From Corynebacterium sp. (GTDB taxonomy: Bacteria > Actinomycetota > Actinomycetes > Mycobacteriales > Mycobacteriaceae), in assembly GCF_030532965.1 (NCBI RefSeq), contig NZ_JAUNKC010000001.1:124001-188000 (forward strand): 64,000 bases of DNA, written 5' to 3'. Shown here in pieces: positions 1-8,277 of the stretch. Each line of letters begins with the position of its first letter. Position 1 is the first letter of the stretch. Position numbers and translations under genes: made by a program. The notes under the pieces are model-generated. The model made no database searches. It saw nothing but the letters and a program-made list of their open reading frames with translations, and had not been told where the DNA came from.

Positions 1-59
1 CGTTGCCGCGACTGCGGTTTGGGCTGTGGCTGTGGCTGTGGTTGGGTTTCGATCGTCAC
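1..59 (-). CDS. Start of a truncated gene, probably an ABC transporter subunit
   Basis: A GTG codon at 59-57 overlaps the TGA stop of the upstream surface-protein gene (GTGA, 4 bp), and an open frame runs from it to the window edge. The 19 visible residues begin VTIETQPQPQPQPKPQ, a proline/glutamine-rich stretch that looks like a flexible N-terminus. A GGGTGAG sequence just upstream could be the ribosome site. The neighbouring substrate-binding protein has no permease or ATPase in the window, so this gene is a good candidate for one of them, probably the ATPase; that is inference from context, since no domain is visible yet. Confidence 0.45.
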   Translation of the reverse strand, partial: MTIETQPQPQPQPKPQSRQ

Positions 60-1000
60 TTCTCACCCCGCGGGCGGCTTAGTGCCCGGATAACCACGAC
101 GATTGAGCCGATGACCAGCACCGCCACAATGGCGATGATTGCCCACAACACCGCTTGGTTGTCACCCGTGCGGTCGATGGTGCCCACGGCAGCGACCCCG
201 CTATCGTCACCTTCGCTTAAGAAATCCCCGTCCCAGGTGACCGCCTGCGCCGCCGGAAGGTCCGCTTCCTCCCCCACGGCAAAGCTTAAAATCTGGGTGT
301 CTTCTTTCACGCCGCCATCTTTCAACTCGGCGGTTATTTTCACCGCTACCTGGTGGATTCCCGGTTCGGTAAACACCCAGTTAGCGTGGGTGTGGGTATT
401 GGCATCGACGTAGATATCTTGGGCGGTTTTTTCCGCCGAGGTCCACAATAATTGTGGTTTTTCAAAACCGCCGTTTTGCAGGAATAACGTAAACTGCCCC
501 GGCCCGTGGTGCCCTGCAAAGCTCATGGTTATGCCACCGGTGATCGCCTCCACAAAGGCTGGCGATTGGGTATTCCACCCCACCCACGGAACGCCGACCT
601 GCTCCACCTGCGGCACAACCCACACGGAAGAACCCGGTGTCGCGCCGGTGAATGCGAAGTCTTGGGTATCGGGCAGGGTTTGTTTGGCGTTATCCCCCAC
701 CACGAATAACACGTCCTCCGGGCTGCGCCAGACCGGCGGGGTGTTGGAATCGTCCCGGATATAGGTGGAAAACGGCACGTCGGGGTTGTCTTTCTTCGGC
801 ACCATCAGCGGCCCGATGTCGGCGTGGCCGGAGCGAAACTCGACGAGCTCACCGGCTGGGGCGATGGCTTCGTCGGCGCTGACAACTTGATTAAGATCGC
901 CTGCGGCAACCGGCACGGCGCTGGTAGCAATACACGCAGCCGCCAGCATGACGGCCGCAGCTGATCGGAACGGGGTACGTCGGGTGAGTTTTCTCATCAT
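56..1000 (-). CDS. Surface-anchored protein with one H-x-H repeat domain (choice-of-anchor M type)
   Basis: A 314-residue secreted protein. Residues 1-33 form a signal peptide (MMRKLTRR, hydrophobic core, AVPVAAG). One domain of the type called TIGR03769/choice-of-anchor M spans roughly 49-245, with W-R-S-P-E-D near 91, V-P-W-V-G-W near 138, G-P-G near 166 and the H-T-H-x-N-W-V-F-x-x-P-G motif at 203-214. A single membrane helix at about 283-305 followed by a short basic tail (RALSRPRGEK) anchors it, with no LPXTG motif. The start at 1000 is chosen because GAGGAAAG lies just upstream; the adjacent ATG at 997 is equally possible. It is part of a minus-strand set with the substrate-binding protein, so it probably acts outside the membrane in the same uptake system. 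Ligand unknown. Confidence 0.85.
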   Translation of the reverse strand: MMRKLTRRTPFRSAAAVMLAAACIATSAVPVAAGDLNQVVSADEAIAPAGELVEFRSGHADIGPLMVPKKDNPDVPFSTYIRDDSNTPPVWRSPEDVLFVVGDNAKQTLPDTQDFAFTGATPGSSVWVVPQVEQVGVPWVGWNTQSPAFVEAITGGITMSFAGHHGPGQFTLFLQNGGFEKPQLLWTSAEKTAQDIYVDANTHTHANWVFTEPGIHQVAVKITAELKDGGVKEDTQILSFAVGEEADLPAAQAVTWDGDFLSEGDDSGVAAVGTIDRTGDNQAVLWAIIAIVAVLVIGSIVVVIRALSRPRGEK

Positions 1001-1110
1001 AGCTTTCCTCTTGTTTTGTTGGTTTAAGTTGTGATGTTCACTAGCGGATATTGGCCGTAAAACACAGGCAGGTTTCAGCGTTTTTCGGTTTTTGCTACGG
1101 GCTGACTGCG

Positions 1111-2709
1111 TTAGGTTCCTGGTTGCCCCAAACACCGGGCAAGTTCGTCAACATTGGTGCGCATCAGCGCCAGATAGGTGGGCACCTCCGCATCAAGGGT
1201 ATCGCCGCGAATCGTGCAAATCTCAATACCCAACCGCAGCGCAGTCTCCGATAGCACCCCGGCGCGACCAGCGAGTTTCGGCTCTAAGAATACCGCCGGA
1301 ACGTGCAGGTTTTCCAACGTTCGGGTTAACGCAATCACGTCGCGCGGGGACGGCTCAATGGCCGGGTTGGGTGTGACAAATCCAGCGATATTGATGTCAT
1401 AATCGTCGCCCAAGTAGGCGTAGCCGTCGTGGGTTGTCACCAAGTGTCGGCGATGCGGCGGGATCTGGGCGATAGTTTCCCGCATGTCGCGGTCGAGGTC
1501 TTCGAGCTTTTCGACGTACTCATTGGCGTTATCCACATACTCAGCCCGTCCACCGGGGTCGATGGCGATGAGTTCGTCTTGGATCACCCGCACCATAGCG
1601 ATGGTGTTTTTCACCGAATGCCACAGGTGGGGGTCCACTTCCCCGTGGACGTGTTTTCCCAACACCGCCTGCGGCAAAAGGTACACCTCTGCGCCGGGGT
1701 TGCCAAGGAATCTAAACGCGGGCTCACCGGGAATGGTTTGCAGCACGCTCGGCGGCACCACGACGACGGTCGCGTCGGGCTCGTAGGTATAGGTGGTGTC
1801 GGTGCCGGTGGGGGCGTCGCCGCGCAGTACTAGTCTGTTCTCGGTGATGTCTGCGGTGACGTCCACGTGACCGGAGTCGATGATATGCGCATTAGTTTTC
1901 GCGGCAATAGTGTGCGGATCCACGCCGACGGCGAGGGTTATGGTGGCGTCGTCGATCGGCACCGGCCCGGTGGGGGTGTCAAGGGTTGCCCCGAAGGTCA
2001 ACCGATATTCGCCGGGTTTGCTAAACGCCCAGGACACGTGGGTGTGGGCGTCGACAGGCAAAGTGGTGCTGTCATCCGCATCGATGCCGTCTTTGGTGTT
2101 AAACAACACCTCCGGGTAGCCAAACGTTGAGGTGACGTAGGCCGCGGCGTCGCCCGGCCCGGTGGCGGTTTTCAGGCGCATGTCTACCCCGCTGGTTTTG
2201 GTGGCACCGTATTCCGCGCCGTCACCCGCAATGCGCATCCCCAACCACACGGTATCCAACGCGACGTTTTCTACCAGGGGAATCAGCTCGCCGCCGTGGC
2301 GGGGCGACTGGTCAGCCAATTCCACGAATGGCACCTCCGGGAGTCGGGATTCTTGGGCGGTACGCACGAGGGATTGCTGTTCCAACAGCAGGCCGTTGCT
2401 GAAAATAATGTCCGCGTGTGCGATAGTGCGAACGCTGCGCAGCCCCGGCTCGAAGCTGTGCGGGTCGGAACCGAGCGGCATCACCGAGGTCACCCGTGCC
2501 CGATCACCTGCGACGTTTTGGGCCAGATCCGCAATGATCGGCGTGGTGGCGACGACATCGACCACGCTATCGTTGCTGTTCGGCGCGCCCGCCAGCGTGG
2601 TCGATGTCGCGCCAACCGCGCAACCGGCCAGCGTCACCCCGGCAAGGCCAAGCGCGATGCCGACATACGTCCGGGCGGGCATACGGGTGCCTCGGGTTGC
2701 TCGGCTCAT
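1111..2709 (-). CDS. Anchored-repeat ABC transporter substrate-binding lipoprotein (metal type)
   Basis: A 532-residue lipoprotein. The N-terminus has a lipobox L-A-G-C with the acylated Cys at 30. Residues 45-135 and 350-530 form a cluster A-I (ZnuA/TroA type) solute-binding fold, with the family motifs S-D-P-H-S-F-E-P (His 84), V-D-P-H-L-W (His 361), T-T-H-D-G-Y (His 427) and a terminal Asp region near 503, so a divalent metal such as zinc or manganese is the likely ligand. Residues about 140-348 are an insertion where ZnuA proteins carry a histidine-rich loop; it holds pieces of the H-x-H surface domain (H-T-H-V-S-W-A-F at 222-229). It starts with an ATGA overlap on the preceding 613-residue gene, indicating coupled translation. 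This matches the 'anchored repeat ABC transporter' family. Confidence 0.88.
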   Translation of the reverse strand: MSRATRGTRMPARTYVGIALGLAGVTLAGCAVGATSTTLAGAPNSNDSVVDVVATTPIIADLAQNVAGDRARVTSVMPLGSDPHSFEPGLRSVRTIAHADIIFSNGLLLEQQSLVRTAQESRLPEVPFVELADQSPRHGGELIPLVENVALDTVWLGMRIAGDGAEYGATKTSGVDMRLKTATGPGDAAAYVTSTFGYPEVLFNTKDGIDADDSTTLPVDAHTHVSWAFSKPGEYRLTFGATLDTPTGPVPIDDATITLAVGVDPHTIAAKTNAHIIDSGHVDVTADITENRLVLRGDAPTGTDTTYTYEPDATVVVVPPSVLQTIPGEPAFRFLGNPGAEVYLLPQAVLGKHVHGEVDPHLWHSVKNTIAMVRVIQDELIAIDPGGRAEYVDNANEYVEKLEDLDRDMRETIAQIPPHRRHLVTTHDGYAYLGDDYDINIAGFVTPNPAIEPSPRDVIALTRTLENLHVPAVFLEPKLAGRAGVLSETALRLGIEICTIRGDTLDAEVPTYLALMRTNVDELARCLGQPGT

Positions 2710-4547
2710 GAAGCGTCCTTAGCCGTGGTGTCGGCCGCACCCGCGTTCGCTGCTTTTCGACGCTGCACCGCCGCGCTGAGGTTACTCGTTCCCGCGCCAA
2801 GGACGAACAATCCCAAACCTAAAATCACATATGGCAAGGTCTGGACGATATGCGCGGCCAAGGTGATGGCGGGCTCGTCAGTGTCGGCACCGGCAGCTGC
2901 TTTCTTCGCCGCCGCGCTCATTCCGCCCGCCACGTCGGCAACCTCGCCACCTGTATCACCACCTGCACCGGCCGCGCCGCCCGCGGCCTGGTCTGCGGGC
3001 GCAATCGCTTGGGCTGCGGCGAATCCCGGATCGCAATTGCCGCCGGTCGGGTCAATTGCCGCACCGAGGTCGAAGTGTCCGCTTTGGCTACCGCTGCCCA
3101 CCTTGAACACCACGGTGCCGGTACCGGCAACTTGTTCACCGGAGTTTAAGGTCGCGGTTTGCCGAATGGATACCTGATAAACCCCGGGCGCCCCAAACAC
3201 CCAATTGGGGTGCACGTGGGCATTCGCCCCGATGGTGTAGCTGCCTTGCGCCTGATTGTTTGCTCCCCGGAACCATTCTTGGCCCACTACCTGTCCTAAT
3301 CCGCCTTGGCTATACACAACCATCGGACCAGGCCCAGAGAATCCCACCAGTTCCCACGTCACCGGCCCCTGCGTGTGCTCTAACATGCTGGGGTGTTGGG
3401 AATTGGCCCCCACCCACGGAACGTTTGGTTCCTGAGTGGAACCGATCATCCACACAGGTCCCTTCGGAACCGGCCCGATCGCGACAGGCAGATCTTTTTT
3501 CGCCGCACTACCGAGCTCAAACTGAATCTCGCTGAGGTTTCGCCACGTGGCCGGAACGGTGCGGTCGTCTTTCAACATAGGCGTTACCGCTGGGCTGCAA
3601 TTCCCCCCGCTAGCACCGCCACCGGCTACCGCACCACTCGCTGTGCCGCCAGCTGCCGCGCCGCCTCCGTTTGCTGTACCTCCGCTCCCTGCGGGCGCTG
3701 AACCGCCTGCTCGTCCTGGTTGCGTGGCGGTACCACCAGACGCCTGACCTCGCGGCGCGCTGGCAGGTGCGTTGTTCCGGTTTCCAGGTGCTGCTGGTTG
3801 CTGCGCGGTGTTCAGCGAATTTCCAGTGCCTGCGGAAGCATTGCCCTGACTCCCACCCGATGATGCACTTCCTACCTCCCAGGTATACGTTGCGGTATTG
3901 CTTGTCAGCGAACCACTCGTGGCGGTTACCTGCATGGTGTACGTACCTGGTTGAGTAAACGCCCAATGGACGTGCCGGTGCGCCGGGAACGGCTGATTGA
4001 TAACCGAACCACTGGATAAGCTGAACGACCCGTCCGAGGTAACGGACTGCACACCGCCGCCACCGCTGTTTTCAAAGAGGAAAACCTCACCCGGCCCGGA
4101 GACGGATTCAAAATTCAGATCAATATTTTGCGCAATCGACTGCGCCGCCAGGGTATCCCAGCCCGGCCAGAGCAAACCGGACTGCTGAGCTTGCGGTAGG
4201 TAGTAACTCGCACCACCAATCACGGGAACCGCGGAGGTGGCGTCACTATAAGCGCTGTCCGCGACAACTAACACAACGGATTCCGGGGCACGGAGCACCC
4301 CACTGCCAGTGATGTCTTCTTTTAAGGCCAGTTTCAAATCACCGTCTTCTGCGGTGACGGTAAAGGCATCGACGTGCCCGTCGCTTAACCGTAAATTCTG
4401 CGAAACAGCAGGTGCAAAGAGCGACAACACGAATAGGCCCATAACGGCCACAACGGCACACACTCTCCGCAACGAAATCAGGCTGGTTGCGGCAGAAGGT
4501 GCGCCTTGCGGGATAGCCGTCATGGTGGGGTTTTTCAAAATAAACAT
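2706..4547 (-). CDS. Two-domain surface protein of the anchored-repeat transporter locus
   Basis: A 613-residue exported protein of the TIGR03773 'transporter-associated surface protein' kind. A long N-terminus with a hydrophobic stretch (about 28-48) acts as signal peptide. Domain 1 (about 52-226) is a full H-x-H repeat beginning G-H-V-D-A-F and carrying H-R-H-V-H-W-A-F at 190-197. A Gly/Ala/Ser/Pro-rich spacer covers about 226-316. Domain 2 (about 320-485) carries H-V-H-P-N-W-V-F at 444-451. A second Ala/Gly-rich stretch precedes a membrane helix at about 565-585 and a basic tail. The stop overlaps the ATG of the substrate-binding protein. The chosen start has only a weak GGGAA 12 bases upstream; ATG at 4523 has none. 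The long spacer suggests the second domain is held away from the membrane. Confidence 0.85.
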   Translation of the reverse strand: MFILKNPTMTAIPQGAPSAATSLISLRRVCAVVAVMGLFVLSLFAPAVSQNLRLSDGHVDAFTVTAEDGDLKLALKEDITGSGVLRAPESVVLVVADSAYSDATSAVPVIGGASYYLPQAQQSGLLWPGWDTLAAQSIAQNIDLNFESVSGPGEVFLFENSGGGGVQSVTSDGSFSLSSGSVINQPFPAHRHVHWAFTQPGTYTMQVTATSGSLTSNTATYTWEVGSASSGGSQGNASAGTGNSLNTAQQPAAPGNRNNAPASAPRGQASGGTATQPGRAGGSAPAGSGGTANGGGAAAGGTASGAVAGGGASGGNCSPAVTPMLKDDRTVPATWRNLSEIQFELGSAAKKDLPVAIGPVPKGPVWMIGSTQEPNVPWVGANSQHPSMLEHTQGPVTWELVGFSGPGPMVVYSQGGLGQVVGQEWFRGANNQAQGSYTIGANAHVHPNWVFGAPGVYQVSIRQTATLNSGEQVAGTGTVVFKVGSGSQSGHFDLGAAIDPTGGNCDPGFAAAQAIAPADQAAGGAAGAGGDTGGEVADVAGGMSAAAKKAAAGADTDEPAITLAAHIVQTLPYVILGLGLFVLGAGTSNLSAAVQRRKAANAGAADTTAKDAS

Positions 4548-4574
4548 GTGAAAAATATTCCCAACAAGATACTA

Positions 4575-4616
4575 ACGGGGCGAGTCCCCGTCACCGCCGA
4601 CATCACGGTGACGGGG
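4575..4616 (-). other. Strong stem-loop with an alternative pairing, between two surface-protein genes
   Basis: Positions 4586-4596 and 4606-4616 are perfect 11-base inverted repeats around a 9-base loop, directly after the stop of the 268-residue surface protein. The CCCCGT at 4586-4591 can instead pair with ACGGGG at 4575-4580, so two structures compete. There is no T-run on the minus strand after either stem, so this may stabilise or attenuate the message rather than end it cleanly. Confidence 0.5.
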
Positions 4617-4630
4617 TAGAAAGATGGCGA

Positions 4631-5437
4631 TTAGAACCGGGGCAGTTTTCCGCCCAGCAATGCTGCGATCGCAGCACCGATCACGCCAAGCACAGCGACG
4701 ACGATGCCAATGATGCCGCCAGTGCTAATGGAGGACGGCTTCGACGTGTCACCTGGTGCAGGCTTCGGGGCAGGATCTTTTGGTGCGGGATTCGGGGCAG
4801 CGTCTTTCTTCTCCGCTACTTTCCAGGTGTAGGTCGCGGTGTTGCTGGTCTTGCCGTTTCCGGTTGCTTCAACCTTCATGGTGTAGGTACCGGGCTTGGT
4901 AAATACCCAACCGGCGTGCGCGTGGGTTGGGAATTTAACCGAAATCACCGAACCACTGGACAGTTTGTAGTTCCCGTCGGCCGTCACAGGGTTGGTGTCG
5001 CCGCCGTCCCGGTTAAACAGGTACAGCTCACCCGGGCCGGAAAGCTCCTTGATCTTTAGGTCGATTTCCTTAAAGTTCTTGGTTCGAACTTTGGTGGTAT
5101 CCCAGCCGGGGAACAAAACCTTAGGATTTTCGTTCTGGGACAGTGGCAAGTAGGCAGCCTCCTTGCCAACGAAGCTCAGCTTCTTCGTCTGTTCGGTCCA
5201 GGCCGCGGCGTTTGCCTCCAGTACCGCCGATTCCGCATCACGTTCAACGCTAATTCCCGTGATGTCTTCCTTCATATTCAGCTTCAAGCCACCATCATCG
5301 GTGGCTGATACGTGAAAGACGTCCACGTGTCCCTGGGTCAACGTTGTTTCCTGGGCATCTGCGACACCGGAGGTGCTGAGCGCCACTGCGGTGGCTACGG
5401 CGGTGACAGTCGCCGTGAATCGGGTACGAAGTTTCAT
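4631..5437 (-). CDS. Small surface-anchored protein with one H-x-H repeat domain
   Basis: A 268-residue exported protein. The signal peptide ends at A-D-A (about residue 28). A single complete repeat domain spans about 33-207: it begins T-Q-G-H-V-D-V-F, includes P-G-W-D-T near 110, S-G-P-G-E-L-Y-L-F near 133 and H-A-H-A-G-W-V-F-x-K-P-G at 172-183. A Pro/Lys/Ala spacer (PAPKDPAPKPAPGD) leads to a C-terminal membrane helix at about 240-262 and the tail GGKLPRF. The start at 5437 has AAGGAG at ideal spacing. Domain 1 of the 613-residue neighbour is its closest relative in the window (same N-terminal G-H-V-D and same H-x-H motif), consistent with a local duplication. Likely a cell-envelope partner of the neighbouring transporter; ligand not known. 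Confidence 0.85.
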   Translation of the reverse strand: MKLRTRFTATVTAVATAVALSTSGVADAQETTLTQGHVDVFHVSATDDGGLKLNMKEDITGISVERDAESAVLEANAAAWTEQTKKLSFVGKEAAYLPLSQNENPKVLFPGWDTTKVRTKNFKEIDLKIKELSGPGELYLFNRDGGDTNPVTADGNYKLSSGSVISVKFPTHAHAGWVFTKPGTYTMKVEATGNGKTSNTATYTWKVAEKKDAAPNPAPKDPAPKPAPGDTSKPSSISTGGIIGIVVAVLGVIGAAIAALLGGKLPRF

Positions 5438-5498
5438 TTTTTTCTCCTTATGAAAACTAGTGGGGTAACCAACAAGAAAACTGGAAGTTTGCGTGTGC

Positions 5499-7919
5499 TT
5501 AGAACCGCAGTCGTGCGAGCGCGGACTGCAGCATATTGCGCACCGGATCACTCATAACCGCCGCACCAACAGCAGCAATCACACCGATGATGGCAGCCAC
5601 AATCGCCGCAATATGCCCGCCCTTCAACGTCGCGCTGCCCTCATTCGCCGGTGGCGTCTGCGTCGGTGGGGTTTGGGTTGGCGGTTGCGGTGCCGGAGGA
5701 TTCTGCGTCGGTGGCGTCTGCGTTGGCGGTGTCTGAGTCGGTGGCTTCGGTGCCGGAGGGGTCTGGGCGTTGCCCAGCTGCTCGCACTCGGTGCCGGGTT
5801 GTGCGCCGACCACGAACGTCATGGTTTCTGGTGCAGAGGACACATTGGTGCCGTCTTTCGTGGTCGCCTTGTAGAAGGTCTCAAACCGGTAGACACCTGG
5901 TTTGCTAAACGCCCAACCGACGTGCGCGTGGGTGGCAATGTCAGTTTCGATCACGTGGTCCTTCGCCACCGAATTGGCCAACACTTTGATGTCGCCAGAC
6001 AGGCCGTTTTCGCTAAAGACACCGAATACGGCGTCGGCAGGCATGGTGATTGGTTCCAAGTGCAGGCCGACTGGGCCGGAGAACTCATCGTAAGTGAGCT
6101 TCTCAGTGTTGTAGCCGGGCCACAAAACGTCCTGTTTTGGTGATTGCGGCAGGTGATAGAACTTCTCACCGGCCGGTACCAGGAAGTCGAGTTCGGGTTT
6201 CGCCAGTCCTTTTTCCCGTTTGCTTAAGGCATTGTCCCGAACCACGTTGACCACGTCACTGACCTTTCGACGGTAGGTGTCAAAACCTTCCGTGTTCGTT
6301 TGATCCAGCAAGGTCATGCTAAAGGCATTGCCGTTACGCTGGGCCTCAAGGTCAGTGTGACCGGATGCCAAAAGCAAGGATTCGCCGCATCGTTGCGGCT
6401 GCTCAGGCTGCCCATTCGGATTATCATCAGGAGAATCAGTAAAACGGGTCAATCCTGCTGGTGGATACATGGTTCTGCCCGAATCCGGAATCGCTTGATC
6501 CGATGTGATGGTGGCAGTATACGCATCCAGAGTGGGGTGTGGAATGACCTTAATGAAAGGGTACTGACCCGAAATGTCGTCGCGGCTGATATAAAAATCG
6601 CCCCGCCCATCAATGATAGGTGCCTCAATTATTTGGTCCACTGCAGTATCACCTACCTTTGATACGGTTCCGCCACGTAAAAAACCCACGAAATTCGGAT
6701 CACTAACTTTAACGCTTACCTTGGCATAATCACTATTCCCAGGAACATCAGTGATTTCCACCGCGGCGGTGCTACCTTGCTTAATCGTCGTTGGAGGAAA
6801 GAACCTAGTATTTGCGGAGTTGTTGGTAGGGGCAAAAAGTTGCCCGGAACTTTCTTCTGATTGCACTGTGTGACTGCTCAAAAAGCTACGCTCAATCACA
6901 GGCGAAACCCAACGGGTGCCTGATCCAGTAGCCGGAAGAAACACTGCTTGCAGTCTGGAAGGCTTACTTCCAAATAATTCCGGCCATTCGGCACGCCCAC
7001 CAACAACATTGATATCCGCAAGGTGGTATCCGTCGTTAAGCAATGTCAGCGTCCCGTTTAAGGTGGCGTCTTTCGCCCGGAATTGCACCAGTTCCAGGTT
7101 TTTATCGCCGTCTTTTTGCTGTGCTGGTTTATACGGCGCAACGCTGAGTTCATAGCCAGCTTCGGCGAGGTTGCCCTCCGGGGCAGCAGCGTAGAGATCT
7201 TCCAAGCTTTTCGATACCTCCGCTCGCGGCTCGGTGCCCCCCACCTGAACAATCTGTTGTTTTTCTCCCGAATGCACGACTGTTCCGTCTTTTAACCGAG
7301 CCACCGTGCGATACGTTAAGATGTGGCGGCCAGGTTTGGTAAATAAAATCGTGTTATGAGTGTGTTCTCCACTATTGAGCGGCCAAATGCGGGGGCTTTG
7401 GGCTGTTGATCCCAAGAAATTTCTGAGCCCTGCAGGAAAATCGTCATAATGGCTAAACAGGTGTACTTCACCGGGACCATCTACATTGAGCAGTTCTAGT
7501 GCCACGTTTCCATCACGAAACTCATTGAGAGGTAAAGCATCAGCACCGAATCCCCACCACAACGGATGATGCTGCCCCTCAGTTAATTGCGGCCCAGCGT
7601 AAAAAACATCGCCCGGCGCACCGATTTCGGTGAGGTGCCCGCTATCGGGAATAGTGAACTGATATTGATTTATCCCTCGACGGCTCCACCCTTTTCCGAG
7701 ATAGATAACCGAAGATTCAAAATCATGGAGCACCCCGGCACCAGCAGAGGATTTCTGGTCAAAAGTTTTTGATTCGGAATCCCAAAACGTTTTCGGCGAG
7801 TCTATGTGAGTTTTGGCAATTACAGTTTTGCCATCATCTGGACCGGCATAGGCAATTTCAGGAGCCCCTGCCGCGATGATGCTTAGTGTAGCGAGAAAAG
7901 TGATTGTTGTGCGGGACAT
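5499..7919 (-). CDS. Large surface-anchored protein with two H-x-H repeat domains
   Basis: An 806-residue exported protein; the start at 7919 is supported by GGGAGG seven or eight bases upstream. The signal peptide ends near A-Y-A-G (25). Repeat domain 1 covers about 36-228 (H-T-H-N-T-I-L-F at 186-193, where the usual Trp is lost). Residues about 240-510 are a central region with no family I recognise; it looks beta-rich. Repeat domain 2 covers about 518-705, with G-H-T-D-L at 520, P-G-Y-N-T near 601 and H-A-H-V-G-W-A-F at 664-671. A Pro/Thr/Gln repeat spacer (about 718-758) leads to a membrane helix (about 767-789) and a tail ending ALARLRF. Several codons in its 5' half are AT-rich compared with neighbours. 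A palindrome pair upstream suggests regulation separate from the genes downstream. Confidence 0.85.
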   Translation of the reverse strand: MSRTTITFLATLSIIAAGAPEIAYAGPDDGKTVIAKTHIDSPKTFWDSESKTFDQKSSAGAGVLHDFESSVIYLGKGWSRRGINQYQFTIPDSGHLTEIGAPGDVFYAGPQLTEGQHHPLWWGFGADALPLNEFRDGNVALELLNVDGPGEVHLFSHYDDFPAGLRNFLGSTAQSPRIWPLNSGEHTHNTILFTKPGRHILTYRTVARLKDGTVVHSGEKQQIVQVGGTEPRAEVSKSLEDLYAAAPEGNLAEAGYELSVAPYKPAQQKDGDKNLELVQFRAKDATLNGTLTLLNDGYHLADINVVGGRAEWPELFGSKPSRLQAVFLPATGSGTRWVSPVIERSFLSSHTVQSEESSGQLFAPTNNSANTRFFPPTTIKQGSTAAVEITDVPGNSDYAKVSVKVSDPNFVGFLRGGTVSKVGDTAVDQIIEAPIIDGRGDFYISRDDISGQYPFIKVIPHPTLDAYTATITSDQAIPDSGRTMYPPAGLTRFTDSPDDNPNGQPEQPQRCGESLLLASGHTDLEAQRNGNAFSMTLLDQTNTEGFDTYRRKVSDVVNVVRDNALSKREKGLAKPELDFLVPAGEKFYHLPQSPKQDVLWPGYNTEKLTYDEFSGPVGLHLEPITMPADAVFGVFSENGLSGDIKVLANSVAKDHVIETDIATHAHVGWAFSKPGVYRFETFYKATTKDGTNVSSAPETMTFVVGAQPGTECEQLGNAQTPPAPKPPTQTPPTQTPPTQNPPAPQPPTQTPPTQTPPANEGSATLKGGHIAAIVAAIIGVIAAVGAAVMSDPVRNMLQSALARLRF
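5646..5768 (-). repeat. PPTQT/PAPQ-coding tandem repeat (cell-wall spacer)
   Basis: Codons 718-758 of the 806-residue protein encode tandem Pro-Pro-Thr-Gln-Thr units with Pro-Ala-Pro variants, just before the membrane helix. Such a segment usually spans the cell wall. The near-identical units make copy number variation between strains likely. Confidence 0.7.
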
Positions 7920-7939
7920 TCTTTTGCCTCCCAAAAGCA

Positions 7940-7993
7940 ATTGAAAATCAATCCAATTAAGAACCCCTCATACCTTAAAGCTATTGATTTTCA
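7940..7993. promoter_or_regulatory. Pair of ATTGA-x3-TCAAT palindromes upstream of the large surface protein
   Basis: ATTGAAAATCAAT at 7940-7952 is a perfect palindrome around three A bases, and ATTGATTTTCATT at 7981-7995 region (core 7983-7993) is a near-perfect second copy; together the 11-base cores are inverted repeats 30 bases apart. The first lies about 21 bases before the start at 7919. The same TTGAAAATCAA word occurs before the CAP-like gene at 12920. Operator function is inferred; a metal-responsive repressor would fit the locus, but the binding protein is not known from this window. Confidence 0.45.
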
Positions 7994-8264
7994 TTTGCAA
8001 AGAATCGGATTTATTACTTTCTAAGCCCACCTTTACAACACCCAATTTCCCGTTCCTTCCTGCACTTTCACCAGCATTCCCCTTCCCCCAACAAGGGGTA
8101 TTGCAACGGCGCTACAGGCTTTTCGGATAGCGGTTTCTTTCGCTAACTTAAACCCCTTTCGATATTCATCTATGTCGATTTCAGGTTCCCTTAGGGCGAC
8201 TATGTGGTTGCCACTTAGGCGCGACACTGCCGAATAATCTCTGCATCTTTTGCGGTGGTGGCCG

Positions 8265-8270
8265 TACACT
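8265..8270 (+). promoter_or_regulatory. Candidate -10 box of a leaderless SDR transcript
   Basis: TACACT ends seven bases before the ATG at 8278, which would place the transcript start at or next to the start codon. No convincing ribosome site is present, which fits leaderless translation, common in actinobacteria. The matching -35 box is weak. The rest of 7920-8277 holds no gene I can support. Confidence 0.3.
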
Positions 8271-8277
8271 GATACTC

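Noticed and set aside
8033..8269. A 78-codon minus-strand frame in the gap between the large surface protein and the SDR gene
   Set aside because: It uses several rare codons (AGA, AGG, ATA), has no ribosome site and no family resemblance. It could still be a small gene, but support is too weak.
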